A stretch of DNA of 20,117 nucleotides, from positions 1 through 20,117 of the forward strand of contig JACKQL020000270.1 in the NCBI GenBank assembly GCA_018296165.2, given 5' to 3'. Below, one piece after another: positions 10,684 through 19,933 of the stretch. The notes under the pieces were generated by a model that searched no databases, was not told the DNA's origin, and saw only the letters and a list, made by a program, of their open reading frames with translations. The DNA comes from Termitomyces sp. T153 (lineage: Eukaryota; Basidiomycota; Agaricomycetes; Agaricales; Lyophyllaceae). The position numbers and the translations under genes are program-made. Position 1 is the stretch's first letter; each line of letters starts with the position of its first letter.

Positions 10684-12584
10684 TCACGCAGGATGAAATT
10701 CGAGCACGGCCATCTCACCTGTATGCCAAAGTTCGACAAACCGGAGATCAGCCTTGCCAGCAATATCAATGAATTCCTCCATTGTACGCTCTCTACTGTT
10801 CAGCAAGACCATCGTAGCGATGTCTAGATTGTACTGGTGAACATGACCAGCACCATAATTCGGAAGTAATGGCTCCGGTGCCTCCTTCAGTGTTAACACA
10901 GAGTCCGCTTGGGGAGTTCCATTATAATCACGATTCGTGTGCTGAAGGACATAGTCATCTGCGTTATATAGATAAGTTAGCATATCCAAAAGCTTTGCAG
11001 GAGGGCCACGCACGGAGAAGGATGCAAGCACTGGGCTTTAAGACTGCGCGGATGTTGCGAAGAATCCGAATACATTTTTCATCCGACCAGTGCAACCTAT
11101 TCATAGTAGTAATGTTAGGGTCCTGATGGAGGGATTTGTAGATAGATTGTTCACAAGATGTTCTTTAACTGCGGATCCTTTACATCAGGAAGCACATGCT
11201 CAATGACCTATTGATACTCACGTAGTACACATCACACCCTTCAATCGGCGATTCAACGAAAAAATCAATAGCCTTGAATTCGATACGTTTTTCAGCAATT
11301 GCAGAGGGCAGGAGCTCCGGCCAAACTTCCATCTCCGCTTGATGAATCCTATCGGGCCGATCCTGGAGCTTGAGCAGAAGATTCGGAAAGGCTTTGATCA
11401 GCTCCATAGCCATGGTTCCAATGCCCCCGCCAACATCATTGACGATTGTCCCAGCTGGATATTTTCCCCAAGGGAAGTCTATAGCTCTGCTGTGAGCGCC
11501 ACATCCACGGACGGGAAAGAATAAAGCAAGGACGTACCTGAAAGAACGGCTGCTGCCTGTACGGCATCATTCCATCCGCGCAACCCGAGAGCAAACAATG
11601 CTCCTTGTTTTGCACCCTCCGGAGTGCCCTGATAATATCAAGCAATATGATCATCTGCACTAAATATGGCAAAAAACAACAGTACCTCCTCAAAATATTC
11701 AAACAGAGATTCATCAAATCCCGTCATCCTGTTCCATGCCGATTGCTCGATTTTTTTCTGATTTGAATTTGAGAGAACGTCCACAATCATCATTGCTGCC
11801 TTGTTAATTTCATTACTTTGGATTTGATTAATCAGTGGGTCAGCGAAAGAATTCCTTCGTAGGTTGCAAAGTCGGTGTGTTTGATACTCACTAAAAAGAT
11901 AAATAGCCTGTTAGAGGATTTGAAGATACAAGTTGAATGCTCAGACGGTTGTTTGCGAAACGATCTGTCGCAACTGTAAAACAAAGTATCCATGTAGAGT
12001 AAAAATGGCACTTCGAGGTTTGTCATAGAATGACATACCTTCTTGGAAGATATGCTTAGTAGCTAATAGACGCATGATTTGGCCAAGTTTCTCATGATCA
12101 ACACCGGCTTTTTCTCCGATTTCCTTGATATGCATTCCTAACGGGCGTTCTTGAAGGATATCCGGTATCTTGAACGTGATCACGACGTGCAAACAAATAG
12201 GTTCAAAGAACTGCCAAGGTCACCATCAATTATATACACTTTACGCAGATCTAAGCAGCACCCTAACCTGTGTTGCCCTCTGTCATAAAAGAGAAACTCA
12301 ATGAGAAATCCAAAGATCTATGAGAAGTCAGAAGCAGAGCGGCGTACATTGAGTACAGTATGGCTCGGCCGCGCGAGGGTCGCGCACAACTGAGCACAAG
12401 CACCTTCAAGTATATGAACGGCATCATTCAGTGGAGGGGAGGAGATCGCTGCGTCCAACGCATGAGAGTCCAGGCTGTTCAGAGAGAGGAGTGAGGAGTC
12501 CGTGAAGTGAGATTCAATCGTATTTGCCGTCTCCTTTATAAGTGCGACTAGGGCAGAAATTTGTCGATTAGTAAGAGGCTCCAT
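10684..12584 (-). CDS. SAM-dependent O-methyltransferase, 10 exons, 450 residues
   Basis: Proposed exons: 12584-12348, 12279-12268, 12210-12039, 11973-11892, 11815-11686, 11628-11538, 11478-11222, 11168-11155, 11096-11014, 10958-10684. They total 1353 nt in one frame. The product fits the fungal sterigmatocystin-8-O-methyltransferase-like family. An N-terminal dimerisation/winged-helix part includes GMHIKEIGEKAGVDHEKL, RLLATKHIF and FANNRLS. The Rossmann core has DVGGGIG (about 256-262), LQDRP (279-283) and IDFF (312-315). EAPEPLLPNYGAGHVHQYN and a C-terminus ending LEFHP follow. It should transfer a methyl group from SAM to a hydroxyl of a small secondary metabolite in the cytosol; the substrate is unknown. 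The usual HDW catalytic motif reads LHW (333-335). All introns are 53-76 nt with GT..AG ends, several with CTAAC or CTGAT branch sites. No other biosynthetic gene is adjacent, so I cannot place it in a cluster. Confidence 0.92.
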
Positions 12585-12623
12585 CGAGGATTAGGAATGT
12601 GCAAACGGTGCCCCGACACAGGC

Positions 12624-12632
12624 TTTTTATAT
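12624..12632 (-). promoter_or_regulatory. TATA box of the O-methyltransferase gene
   Basis: The minus strand reads CCATATAAAAAGCC, about 40-48 bp upstream of the ATG at 12584. This is a good TATA match at a distance that would give a very short 5' UTR. Confidence 0.55.
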
Positions 12633-12639
12633 GGCGAGC

Positions 12640-13024
12640 AAAGGGCTCGTTGGTGCTGAAAGTATCGTAAGATCATAAGAAGCAAAGCCATATTGAGGTA
12701 ACATGATCACTTTGTCACCATTATCTCCTTCAGCCAGGTACCGGTGGTCCGAGCTCGACTGTGAGCCGGGCCGATCGTCGGGCTTTTGAAGGCTTTAACA
12801 CCTCAGGCCTTGTAGAAGGCTTTAGTAGCAAAGGTCTCCAGTTCATTATTTCACCTTCTATGATGATGTCCCAAAGTACTACACACCCTGCCATCTCTGT
12901 AACTTTTTATTTTTTCAGGAATTCTGTGCCAAACCTCTAACTACCCAAAATTTAGTAGCTCTAACTGTACCTCTAGTTGACAGATTATTGTATCGACCTT
13001 ATGACTACAGCCTAGGATTGATAC
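12640..13024. other. Intergenic DNA upstream of the O-methyltransferase
   Basis: No ORF of note. The phrase GAAGGCTTTA occurs twice (about 12788 and 12817). The methyltransferase promoter must extend into the left part. Confidence 0.5.
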
Positions 13025-13111
13025 ATATGGAGCTGGATTTACAGGATCGGCAAATGTGGAGCTGGATTTACAGGATCGGCAAATGTGGAGCTGAATTTAC
13101 AGGATCGGCAA
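13025..13111. repeat. 29-bp tandem repeat, three copies
   Basis: Units begin at 13025, 13054 and 13083, with core GTGGAGCTGGATTTACAGGA followed by TCGGCAA. The third copy has GAA in place of GGA, and the first differs at its left edge. Being nearly identical, the copies are a recent expansion. They lie about 90 bp upstream of the hypothetical ORF at 13200. Confidence 0.9.
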
Positions 13112-13199
13112 TAATATACCGTGTAATGTATCAACCGTGTTTGGGGGAGTTAATCACTGCTCACCTTGCTGCAAACTGCTGTTTCTCGCCATTAACAAC

Positions 13200-13622
13200 A
13201 TGAATATGCTCTACACTACCGGTCAATCTTGGATACGCTCCATGTGGAACCAATGGATTCCTTTGTGGTGCAAGTTCGAATTCTCTGATTCCAACACTGG
13301 AATTGTTGTCATTCCATCAAAATTTGATTTCTGTGTCAAAGCAACAGCTCTTCGTTACAGTTACGACATATCGAGAGTTTCTGTATGTTATGAATGTGAA
13401 AAAATTGATTTCAGAGAACTGAGCCTATCGTATACAGAGCTACAAATGTTATTGACAGAGGGAGCAGGGAATACGTCACATTTGCACCGTCTCATGTTGA
13501 GCGTTCTGGAGAAAACATGTGAGAAAACTTGGGTTCAAGGAGGTAGGATATACGAGAGGCCAAATCCACGCTATCTGGTGTTCGGAGGAAAGGAAGATGC
13601 GGATGCCATTGTGGTTCATTGA
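13200..13622 (+). CDS. Hypothetical protein, 140 residues
   Basis: An uninterrupted ORF from ATG at 13200 (the frame stays open upstream to about 13137 with no earlier ATG) to TGA at 13620. I do not recognise the product. It is mixed hydrophobic and charged, with an aromatic-rich start (SWIRSMWNQWIPLW), a central CVKATALRYSYDIS segment, and a C-terminal part with CEKTWVQGGRIYERPNPRY and a charged end. There is no signal peptide and no membrane span. An open stretch of this length in DNA of about 45% GC is suggestive but not proof. It could be a single exon of a larger gene or chance. Confidence 0.3.
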   Translation: MNMLYTTGQSWIRSMWNQWIPLWCKFEFSDSNTGIVVIPSKFDFCVKATALRYSYDISRVSVCYECEKIDFRELSLSYTELQMLLTEGAGNTSHLHRLMLSVLEKTCEKTWVQGGRIYERPNPRYLVFGGKEDADAIVVH

Positions 13623-14044
13623 TGGGAGATAAAGGGAAGATCAGAGAAGACATTATGAGAAGAGATTATATGAGATCATGGGATGTGAGATCGAGGTAAG
13701 ACTCACAGAGTATGTGATCTGGTACCGTTGGGGCATTTATCTACAGCTCTGTCAGCTGCTAGAAACATGACGAACATCATCCATGTGTTTAAAAAGGGAA
13801 GCTGGGTTTAAGGAGATCCTTCAAGTTCTAATCTTCACGTTTTTTGTTTGCACCCCCTGTCCATTTTGGACTCAATAGTAGTAGCTTCATGGCTGATAAC
13901 GTGAAAAAGAGATGCCAACGAAATTACACAGTTGAATTACATATATGGCAATGCAAACAGGTTAAGAATAGACTTTTGACTTCTGATTTACATCCTTAGA
14001 ATGCGGTCCGCAATTTGCCGGTATCGGCAGCTAAGTGCCGCAAT
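13623..14044. other. Intergenic stretch, nothing recognised
   Basis: A purine-rich patch (about 13625-13700) is followed by AT-rich DNA. At 14007-14051 CCGCAATTT occurs twice around a small hairpin TGCCG-GTAT-CGGCA. No gene seen. Confidence 0.5.
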
Positions 14045-14461
14045 TTACATTCCACGGTCGGCCGGAATATAAAGTAGACTCCGACGGATGCCCAAGTCTT
14101 TTGAGAACGTACCCATTTGCACCATCTGGCAAGTGCCAGACGAGATATATGGAAGGTTACTACAGTTGCTACCCACCAATATATTGTCGGACGCCTTGTC
14201 CACCTTATTTTCCGCTCTATCCGCCACCCTATCAATCGCCTCGCCAGGTCCATTATTGTGTTCCGTATTCGCCACCTCCTCAAGTACATTATTGGACACC
14301 TTATGCCACGTCTGTTCCACTACATAAGCGTAATCGTTTAAGCCCTGCACTCAGACTATAACACCCCGTTAACACTTCCCAAAAGCCATACCATGCTATT
14401 ATTATCCGCCGCGGCCTTGTTGGATACCTTATCCAACTCCGCTTTTTCTGTATTAATCCGG
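14045..14461 (-). pseudogene. Possible helical-repeat protein or its remnant
   Basis: Read on the minus strand, two open segments share a repeated charged helical phrase. The upstream one (about 14450-14398) has KAELDKVSNKAAADNN. The downstream one (14350 onward) has TWHKVSNNVLEEVA and RVADRAENKVDKASDN. They join in frame if a 47-nt GT..AG intron (about 14397-14351) is removed. The D/H-K-V/A-S-N/D phrase occurs three times, as in LEA-like or apolipoprotein-like amphipathic repeats. No complete N-terminus was found, and a further splice near GTGGGT (about 14197) is possible. The proline/tyrosine-rich plus-strand ORF here would be its shadow. Function unknown. Confidence 0.3.
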
Positions 14462-16500
14462 AGATAAACTGGGTGAACTTTGTTTTTAGCTCTCAACTTA
14501 TTGCACTAGCTAACTGGCGTACTGACCTAGACTATTCTTAATGACACGCGTACATGGGTTGTATTCGAAAGACACCGCTGGGTATTGTCAATGTATATTT
14601 CATTTCAACAAGAGGACTCTACCTGTACACCCTCAGTACGCAGCAATTTTGGCCTGTTATTCCGTGTGATCCTGATAATCAAAGCAGTCATCACACATCT
14701 ATTTCTTGCCAACTTTCCAACCTCTGGCGATATGGCAACCACTACTATTTTCGAGGTATGACTTTGACAAGATCTGTTGATGTGTAGTTAGAAAATTCTA
14801 TGACGGACAGGGCACGCACCGAAATTGTAAGCAAAAATGTAGATGACCACCAATGCTAGTCAACCAGGCTGTTGCATTTCCTTCATGTTTAACTCTTGGT
14901 AGATGCCTCAGCTGCCTATGCTCTTTAATCATCTGGGCCTGCAAAGGAGAATGACCCAAACTGTGGTCCCATTGCAAATGTCATCTCTGATGAGTTCGTG
15001 TGCAGCTGGATGCCACTACAGACATCCGATACGCCACAAACTCCCATCTGTCTTGTTGTGTATGATATAGTCTCAATTATGACCACCTATTATTCTTGGA
15101 TTATGGCTATCGATCCTGCAGACATTTCATGTTCTTCTGTACTGGACCGTTCGAATCCAACATACCAGTCTCTATTCCTTTATCTGCTGTCTGTACTCAA
15201 TTTCCTCGTCCCCCGCTGCCAAAGAGGTGTTTCTTGCTGACTTTATTATGTGTGACATATATTGTCATGTACTAGAAGTAAGCAAGATTTCTCTATGGGA
15301 CCCTGCGCTCTTCGATACCCTTCTTCCTTACTCTGGAGCCATGGTCAGTGGACTAGGGACTGAGGTCGTATCTTGCCGCTGACTAGAACTCTACATCGAC
15401 GCTCATTATGTCCTCAGTGAGACTTACCTCGCATTTCACTTCCTCCTTTGTGTAAGTCTTCCCGGTCGTTTCACCTCTCGTACCTCATATCTCACCAGTC
15501 TCTTCCGAATCTGTTTTCTTCCATCCCGGTAATACGCCACGACAGCATACCGCATCTCATTGCTCCTCATAAAACCAAGCAGCATGGATTTGGAGCGTTT
15601 GTCAGCAGAAGGTCTCATTGGGATTGCAGATTGAGAGCGAGAGCGCAAATGGCGTGAGTTTGGGTAGAATACATGTGCGTTATCAGAGCTGTTTGCTTTC
15701 CTTGATAATAACCAAATGGATTCATTTCAATCTGTATTGATAAGCACCCGTTAGGCGTGCGATCACGATCGTGTTACATTTGATGCTGAAGGTTGTGGGG
15801 TCGTACCTACCTGCAGACAACCCTTTGTCTTCTTCTTTCCTCTCGTTTTCGATTTTGGAACAAAAATGCCGTCTACACGGTGAGAGAAGCCTCAGTCAGG
15901 TCGACAGCGGCCCGGATCAGCCGCAGTTGTGAGTTGTCACTGTCCAAAATGTCCAAAACATATCGGCAGCTTAGGCACCCCGGTAATATAAACGGTCGTC
16001 CCCTGATAAGTCCCTGGCCTTGTCAATGAACCAGACCAGCGATGGGACAGTTTACACAGCTACCTCAAGTCTTCACTCACTCAGGCGAGAGTCGAGAAGC
16101 TGAAACTCTCTACACCTTCCTTGCCTCCGTCTACTCATCCTTCCCTCCTCGCCCTTCTGTTTCACGATGCCCCGCGCGCCTACTTTTCCTCTGTCTCTCT
16201 TTCTATTCTCCACGTCTCCACCCTCATTACCTTCTCTGGATTTGTCATCTTGGTCCTCGGCTATCCTATCACCCTCGAGGCGTGGCCGGATGCGGAGCGA
16301 AGGCGAAGGTAATGAAGCTCACGCCAAGGGGTCTCGCGGAGAAGCTGAGATTCTGGCCATGGTTTGCTCGTGCCTTTCCACGCCTGTCACCGTCCATCAA
16401 AAAATCGAAATCTATGCGTTCCAAGCGCTTCTTCGTCCCTGACTGATTTGTCCCATGGTGTATTTGGTCTTTAATTGATTGTCTTTCCCCCAAGCACAGC
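14462..16500. other. 2 kb with no supportable gene
   Basis: Short overlapping ORFs on both strands lack recognisable motifs. The longest are a minus 70-codon Arg/Lys-rich ORF (15648-15436) and three overlapping plus ORFs around 16042-16446 in different frames. The right end is presumably upstream regulatory DNA of the zinc-finger gene. Confidence 0.45.
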
Positions 16501-16509
16501 TTCGCTCGC

Positions 16510-16517
16510 ATATATAT
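16510..16517 (+). promoter_or_regulatory. TATA box of the SFP1-like gene
   Basis: GCATATATATCG lies 51-58 bp upstream of the proposed ATG at 16568. It is followed by a CT-rich stretch ending near 16560, as is common around fungal transcription starts. Confidence 0.45.
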
Positions 16518-16567
16518 CGTGTTCTCTCGGAGCTATTCGTCGCCTCCCACACACCAATTGCCCATGA

Positions 16568-17751
16568 ATGACTCGCAATGGCGACCTGCGCTGTTTGTGG
16601 GGATCTGACGTTCGTAGTGATCAATTTCACGGAGAGATTGATTCCTACCCAATGTCGAGCATCGAGCGGTTCGACCGCGCATTCGTAGGCCCATTCATCT
16701 TACCAATCTCCTCACTGACAACCAACCAAAACATCAAATTTCCATAGTGTACAAATTTCTCGTGCTGCAACGTCGTCTCCCCAGATCTTCATGTGTTGCT
16801 TGATTACTACGAGTACTCAGATCCAGAGTCACACCTTCCTCCCATGGCCACTGCCCCAACTCCTCCCCGCCATCCTCCACGCATCGTCTGGGCTTTATTG
16901 TCACGTTTGCGACGTCCCTACCTGCCCCCTGACAAGGGACGGGGAGCCGAGTCCAAGTCCAAGTCTGGATATTACTCATAGCAACACACCCTACGGTTCG
17001 CAGCCATGCATCTATCAACCCGATGCTTATGCGCTCTCCGACTTCTCGACCTATAAGCACTGCTATGATGCCACGAAGCGGTACCTCGCTAGTACTCCTG
17101 TGCCTGTGCCCCCGTGCCTACCATTGATAGGCTGGTTTATGACGCGCCCAAACCCGGTGCCCCTACGACTAAGCGACGCGGCCGCCCGCCCTCTTCGGCC
17201 TCGGGTACGACACTTGAGCATCGTAGGAAGAAAAGGGGGAAGAGTAGGATTGATGCTGCGGGTGTACCACTGACGAGGGGGAGGAGGAATAAGAGGGCTT
17301 ATCCATGTCCTGTGCGTTCTTTCTTTAATTACTTGCTTTGGCTAGTGATGAGGTACTTACGAGGATTGGATGCGCCTAGACACCTGGATGCTCGAAATCG
17401 TACCTTAACCCGAACGGGCTGAAGTATCACCAGGAGAAGGGGACGTGTAAGATTGAGCTACCTGTTGAGTTTCGAGTTTCCGCTGCGAAAACCACCGTGC
17501 CTTTATCTACACCTTCAACCACTGCTCTTGCAACGTTCATTGCTCCGATGACCCCTGATCTGCCAAAGTCTCCCTCTCCGCTCTCTGACGTCCCAACGAC
17601 CCCCGAGCATGCGCTTCCACATCACTTGGATTATATTCCACTTTCCGTAGCCAGTCACAGATACGAGCATAAGGAGAGCCATCATCCTCAGCCCAGGCAG
17701 CTGCGAGTCTGTGATCTCGAGTTGATGGCAAATTGGGGGACGAAGTCGTAA
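16568..17751 (+). CDS. SFP1-like C2H2 zinc-finger transcription regulator
   Basis: Proposed exons: 16568-16684, 16748-16885, 16947-17080, 17131-17311, 17380-17751, giving 313 residues in one frame. The N-terminal finger lies near residues 39-68: FCTNFSCC, then DLHVLLDYYE. It resembles the FCxxFxCCGxxLxDLHxLLxHxEE finger of SFP1-like proteins, but the second His position is Tyr. An AT-hook-like RRGRP (145-149) and a basic stretch EHRRKKRGKSR follow. The second finger spans 189-213, split by an intron: CPTPGCSKSYLNPNGLKYH, with Cys213 as last ligand. The rest is Ser/Thr/Pro-rich and ends without the third RPYxCxxxGCxKRYKNLNGLKYH finger often seen in this group. It should act in the nucleus. The second intron (16886-16946) and third (17081-17130) are uncertain; the third could instead be a one-base deletion near 17117. 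A stop immediately precedes the ATG in frame. Confidence 0.75.
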
Positions 17752-18460
17752 GGCCTGCAAAAATTTCTATTCGTATAACAATGGGTAGTAGTAATAAGTA
17801 GTGTGTTTCAGCTGTCGATGGGTTGTGGCTTCCGTTACTTTCGTCTCTTTCATACATCTTATAGTTATCTATTTATTAGTCATGTCTAGACCTCTGCGTG
17901 TTACGTGTAGAGAGTATGGAGCAACGATTGTACATAATGTTAATGTTAATGATGCAAAATCTAGGTTAGCTATCGGCTCAAAGTTATACAAACTTGGCCA
18001 ATTGTGCCGTGCTTAGTTTTGCAAGGGTTCGCGGGCTCTTTGTAAAACTAGTCCTCACTTTAAAAGTAGACTGGACAATAGATTTATTGATTTTACTTCA
18101 ATAGCAAGAGACGGTCTCCAACTAACAAAGTGGGCTCAAATAGTATATCAGACTCGTAGTCCAGAAGCAACTAATCACTCGTAAGCCTAAGTGATCCACT
18201 CCCTGGGATGGCCGAGCCGTGGCAAGTAATTGCTTGGTTCTTCCCTCTGAAATCCTCCCCTATTTATACCTCGCCTACCTCGCACAGACCAGGGCTTTTC
18301 TGCATGTTTTTGTCATTGTTCGGGAGCGCAGTCGGCCAATGGGAGGTCTGGGCATTGGGATTCCATATGGACGAGGCTTGGCAATGTGTAGTGAGGCTCT
18401 TTTTCTTCTCTCCCTTTTTCTAGACCCTTCCTTCCTATGCTGAGGCTACCGCAACCATCC
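17752..18460 (+). other. Downstream flank of SFP1-like gene; no gene recognised
   Basis: This holds the presumed 3' UTR and terminator of the zinc-finger gene, then intergenic DNA with normal CpG. A TATA-like CTATTTATACC at about 18259 is followed by two overlapping hydrophobic ORFs of 71 and 74 codons (18208-18443) in different frames, neither convincing. Confidence 0.4.
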
Positions 18461-18686
18461 TTGGAGCACTGGCTTCTGGGTCAGGCTGGTGATGCAAGTG
18501 GCAGTTGAGGCAAGCTGGGTTCTGGCTGGAGCAGCACCAGCTGTCGAGAGGCTGAGGATAGCTGGCACTGCCACTTTGTTAGGCATGTCAGCTATCACTC
18601 TGATCATTTCTCTTGATCAAGTGTGTGCTCAGTGCTCAACCCTCAACCCTTTGCTCTGGCTTCATTGTTGCTGCTTGCAGGCAAAC

Positions 18687-18793
18687 CTTTGACTTTTTGG
18701 GATCATTGGAGCAGTATTTCATTAAGCTAAGTACTTTCTCTGCCTACTGTTTTTGGCAAAATGCTTACAGCTTTCAGCATTTTTAGGTATATT
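18687..18793. repeat. Diverged direct repeat, right copy pair, member 1
   Basis: It shares TTTGACT, TGGG.TCATTGG, TGCCTACNGTTTTTGGCA, CTTACAG.TTTCAGC and TATATT-type blocks in the same order with 19824-19933. The two members are about 1.1 kb apart and could be remnants of terminal repeats or of a duplicated segment. Confidence 0.55.
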
Positions 18794-19036
18794 GAGAAAG
18801 TCCTTTCTTTTATTAAGATACCAGTTGCTGTATTATCAATGTTACCACTTATTACTGAAGTTTATATTCTTGTTTGATGTGTACATATGCACTGCATGAT
18901 GACCCTGGGCTAAGCATGACTTTGCATGTTCTGCTCGAAAACTTTGTACACACCAGCCTGGTGAGTTCACCACTCTTCATTCTTATTCTAGTTCATCAAT
19001 ACATATGCATGGCTAATTCTATTTGTGAACCCCATG

Positions 19037-19083
<47 letters not shown>

Positions 19084-19084
19084 C
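19037..19084. repeat. (AAC)16 microsatellite
   Basis: An uninterrupted AAC/CAA run of 48 nt. In one frame it would encode polyglutamine, but the surrounding ORF is not convincing. Confidence 0.95.
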
Positions 19085-19194
19085 CATGCCCCACTCACAT
19101 GCAGGACATGGGCCCCCCACAGCTTTAGGGCTGTTTGTTGTCTGTTCTGGCTGCTATGGTGGGTGTACTGACACCCATGGCCATTGTTAGGTAC

Positions 19195-19483
19195 ATTGCA
19201 GAGCTGTTGGTGTGTAGCCCAGCACTACTTTAGCTGATCAGTGTTGCCACATCATCATCATTCACCCACCACACCACCACCACCACCACTACAACAATAC
19301 TTGCACTGGTCATAGCAACACAAACAGAGTATGAACTGGTTTATTGCAGAGCTGTTGGTGTGTAGCCCAGCACTACTTTAGCTGATCAGTGTTGCCACAT
19401 CATCATCATTCACCCACCACACCACCACCACCCATCACCACAATGCTTGTGCTGGTCATAGCAACACAAACAGAGTATGAACT
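19195..19483. repeat. 148-bp tandem duplication
   Basis: Copies 19195-19337 and 19343-19483 begin ATTGCAGAGCTGTTGGTGTG and end with CACAAACAGAGTATGAACT. They are nearly identical except in a central CAC/CAT-rich microsatellite, where the second copy is slightly shorter. The high identity indicates a recent event. Confidence 0.92.
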
Positions 19484-19823
19484 CCAATGGATCAAACTGC
19501 AGTAAAGTGGCTGTGAGGCATAACCAGCACACTTGAAAAGGTGTCTGGCCAGAGTACCAGTAGGAGTGTCCATGATTTGTACAGAACTACCCTTTGTCCT
19601 TTCTCTATATATCATCCTTTACTGATGTGAGGAGCATGCCTTCTAGGTTGGCTCATCAGAGGGAACATTGTACTTTTGAGGGGTTTGAGGAAGGTTATGA
19701 GAATAGACACTCAGGTAGGCAGGTAGCCAGACCTGCTAACCACAGCCACCCATTGGCAATCAGTGCATGATCTCATCTTTATTCTATGCTTTCCTTGTCA
19801 TTGACAGCTCTTTTCTGGTTGCT

Positions 19824-19933
19824 TTTTGACTAGTTGTTTGGGCTCATTGGTGCTACATTTGGTATGTGTTTGGTGCCTACAGTTTTTGGCATTCATATCT
19901 TACAGTTTTCAGCCAGTTTTCAAGATATATTCC
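19824..19933. repeat. Diverged direct repeat, right copy pair, member 2
   Basis: Partner of 18687-18793. Similarity may continue weakly on both sides (for example ACCAGT..TAT.AT..TT.ACA downstream). Confidence 0.5.

Noticed and set aside
13137..13199. Upstream extension of the hypothetical ORF from GTG
   Set aside because: A GTG start is not expected for a nuclear fungal gene; the first ATG in frame is at 13200.
14035..14361. Pro/Tyr-rich 108-codon plus-strand ORF
   Set aside because: It mirrors the charged helical repeats of the minus strand; its composition is explained as a shadow.
15148..15162. tRNA T-arm-like GTTCGAATCC
   Set aside because: No matching acceptor, D or anticodon arms around it.
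15436..15648. Arg/Lys-rich 70-codon minus-strand ORF
   Set aside because: No domain, no supporting upstream exon, and an equal-length ORF lies on the opposite strand.
16042..16446. Three overlapping plus-strand ORFs before the zinc-finger gene
   Set aside because: All are Ser/Pro/Leu-rich in different frames with none favoured by motifs; treated as upstream DNA.
16578..17125. Alternative start and frame for the zinc-finger gene from ATG 16578
   Set aside because: It stays open across intron 1 and exon 2 but loses the FCTNFSCC..DLHVLL finger, which only the 16568 frame encodes.
18874..19128. ORF with polyglutamine
   Set aside because: Driven by the AAC microsatellite, in a CpG-poor repeat zone, without recognisable flanking protein sequence.
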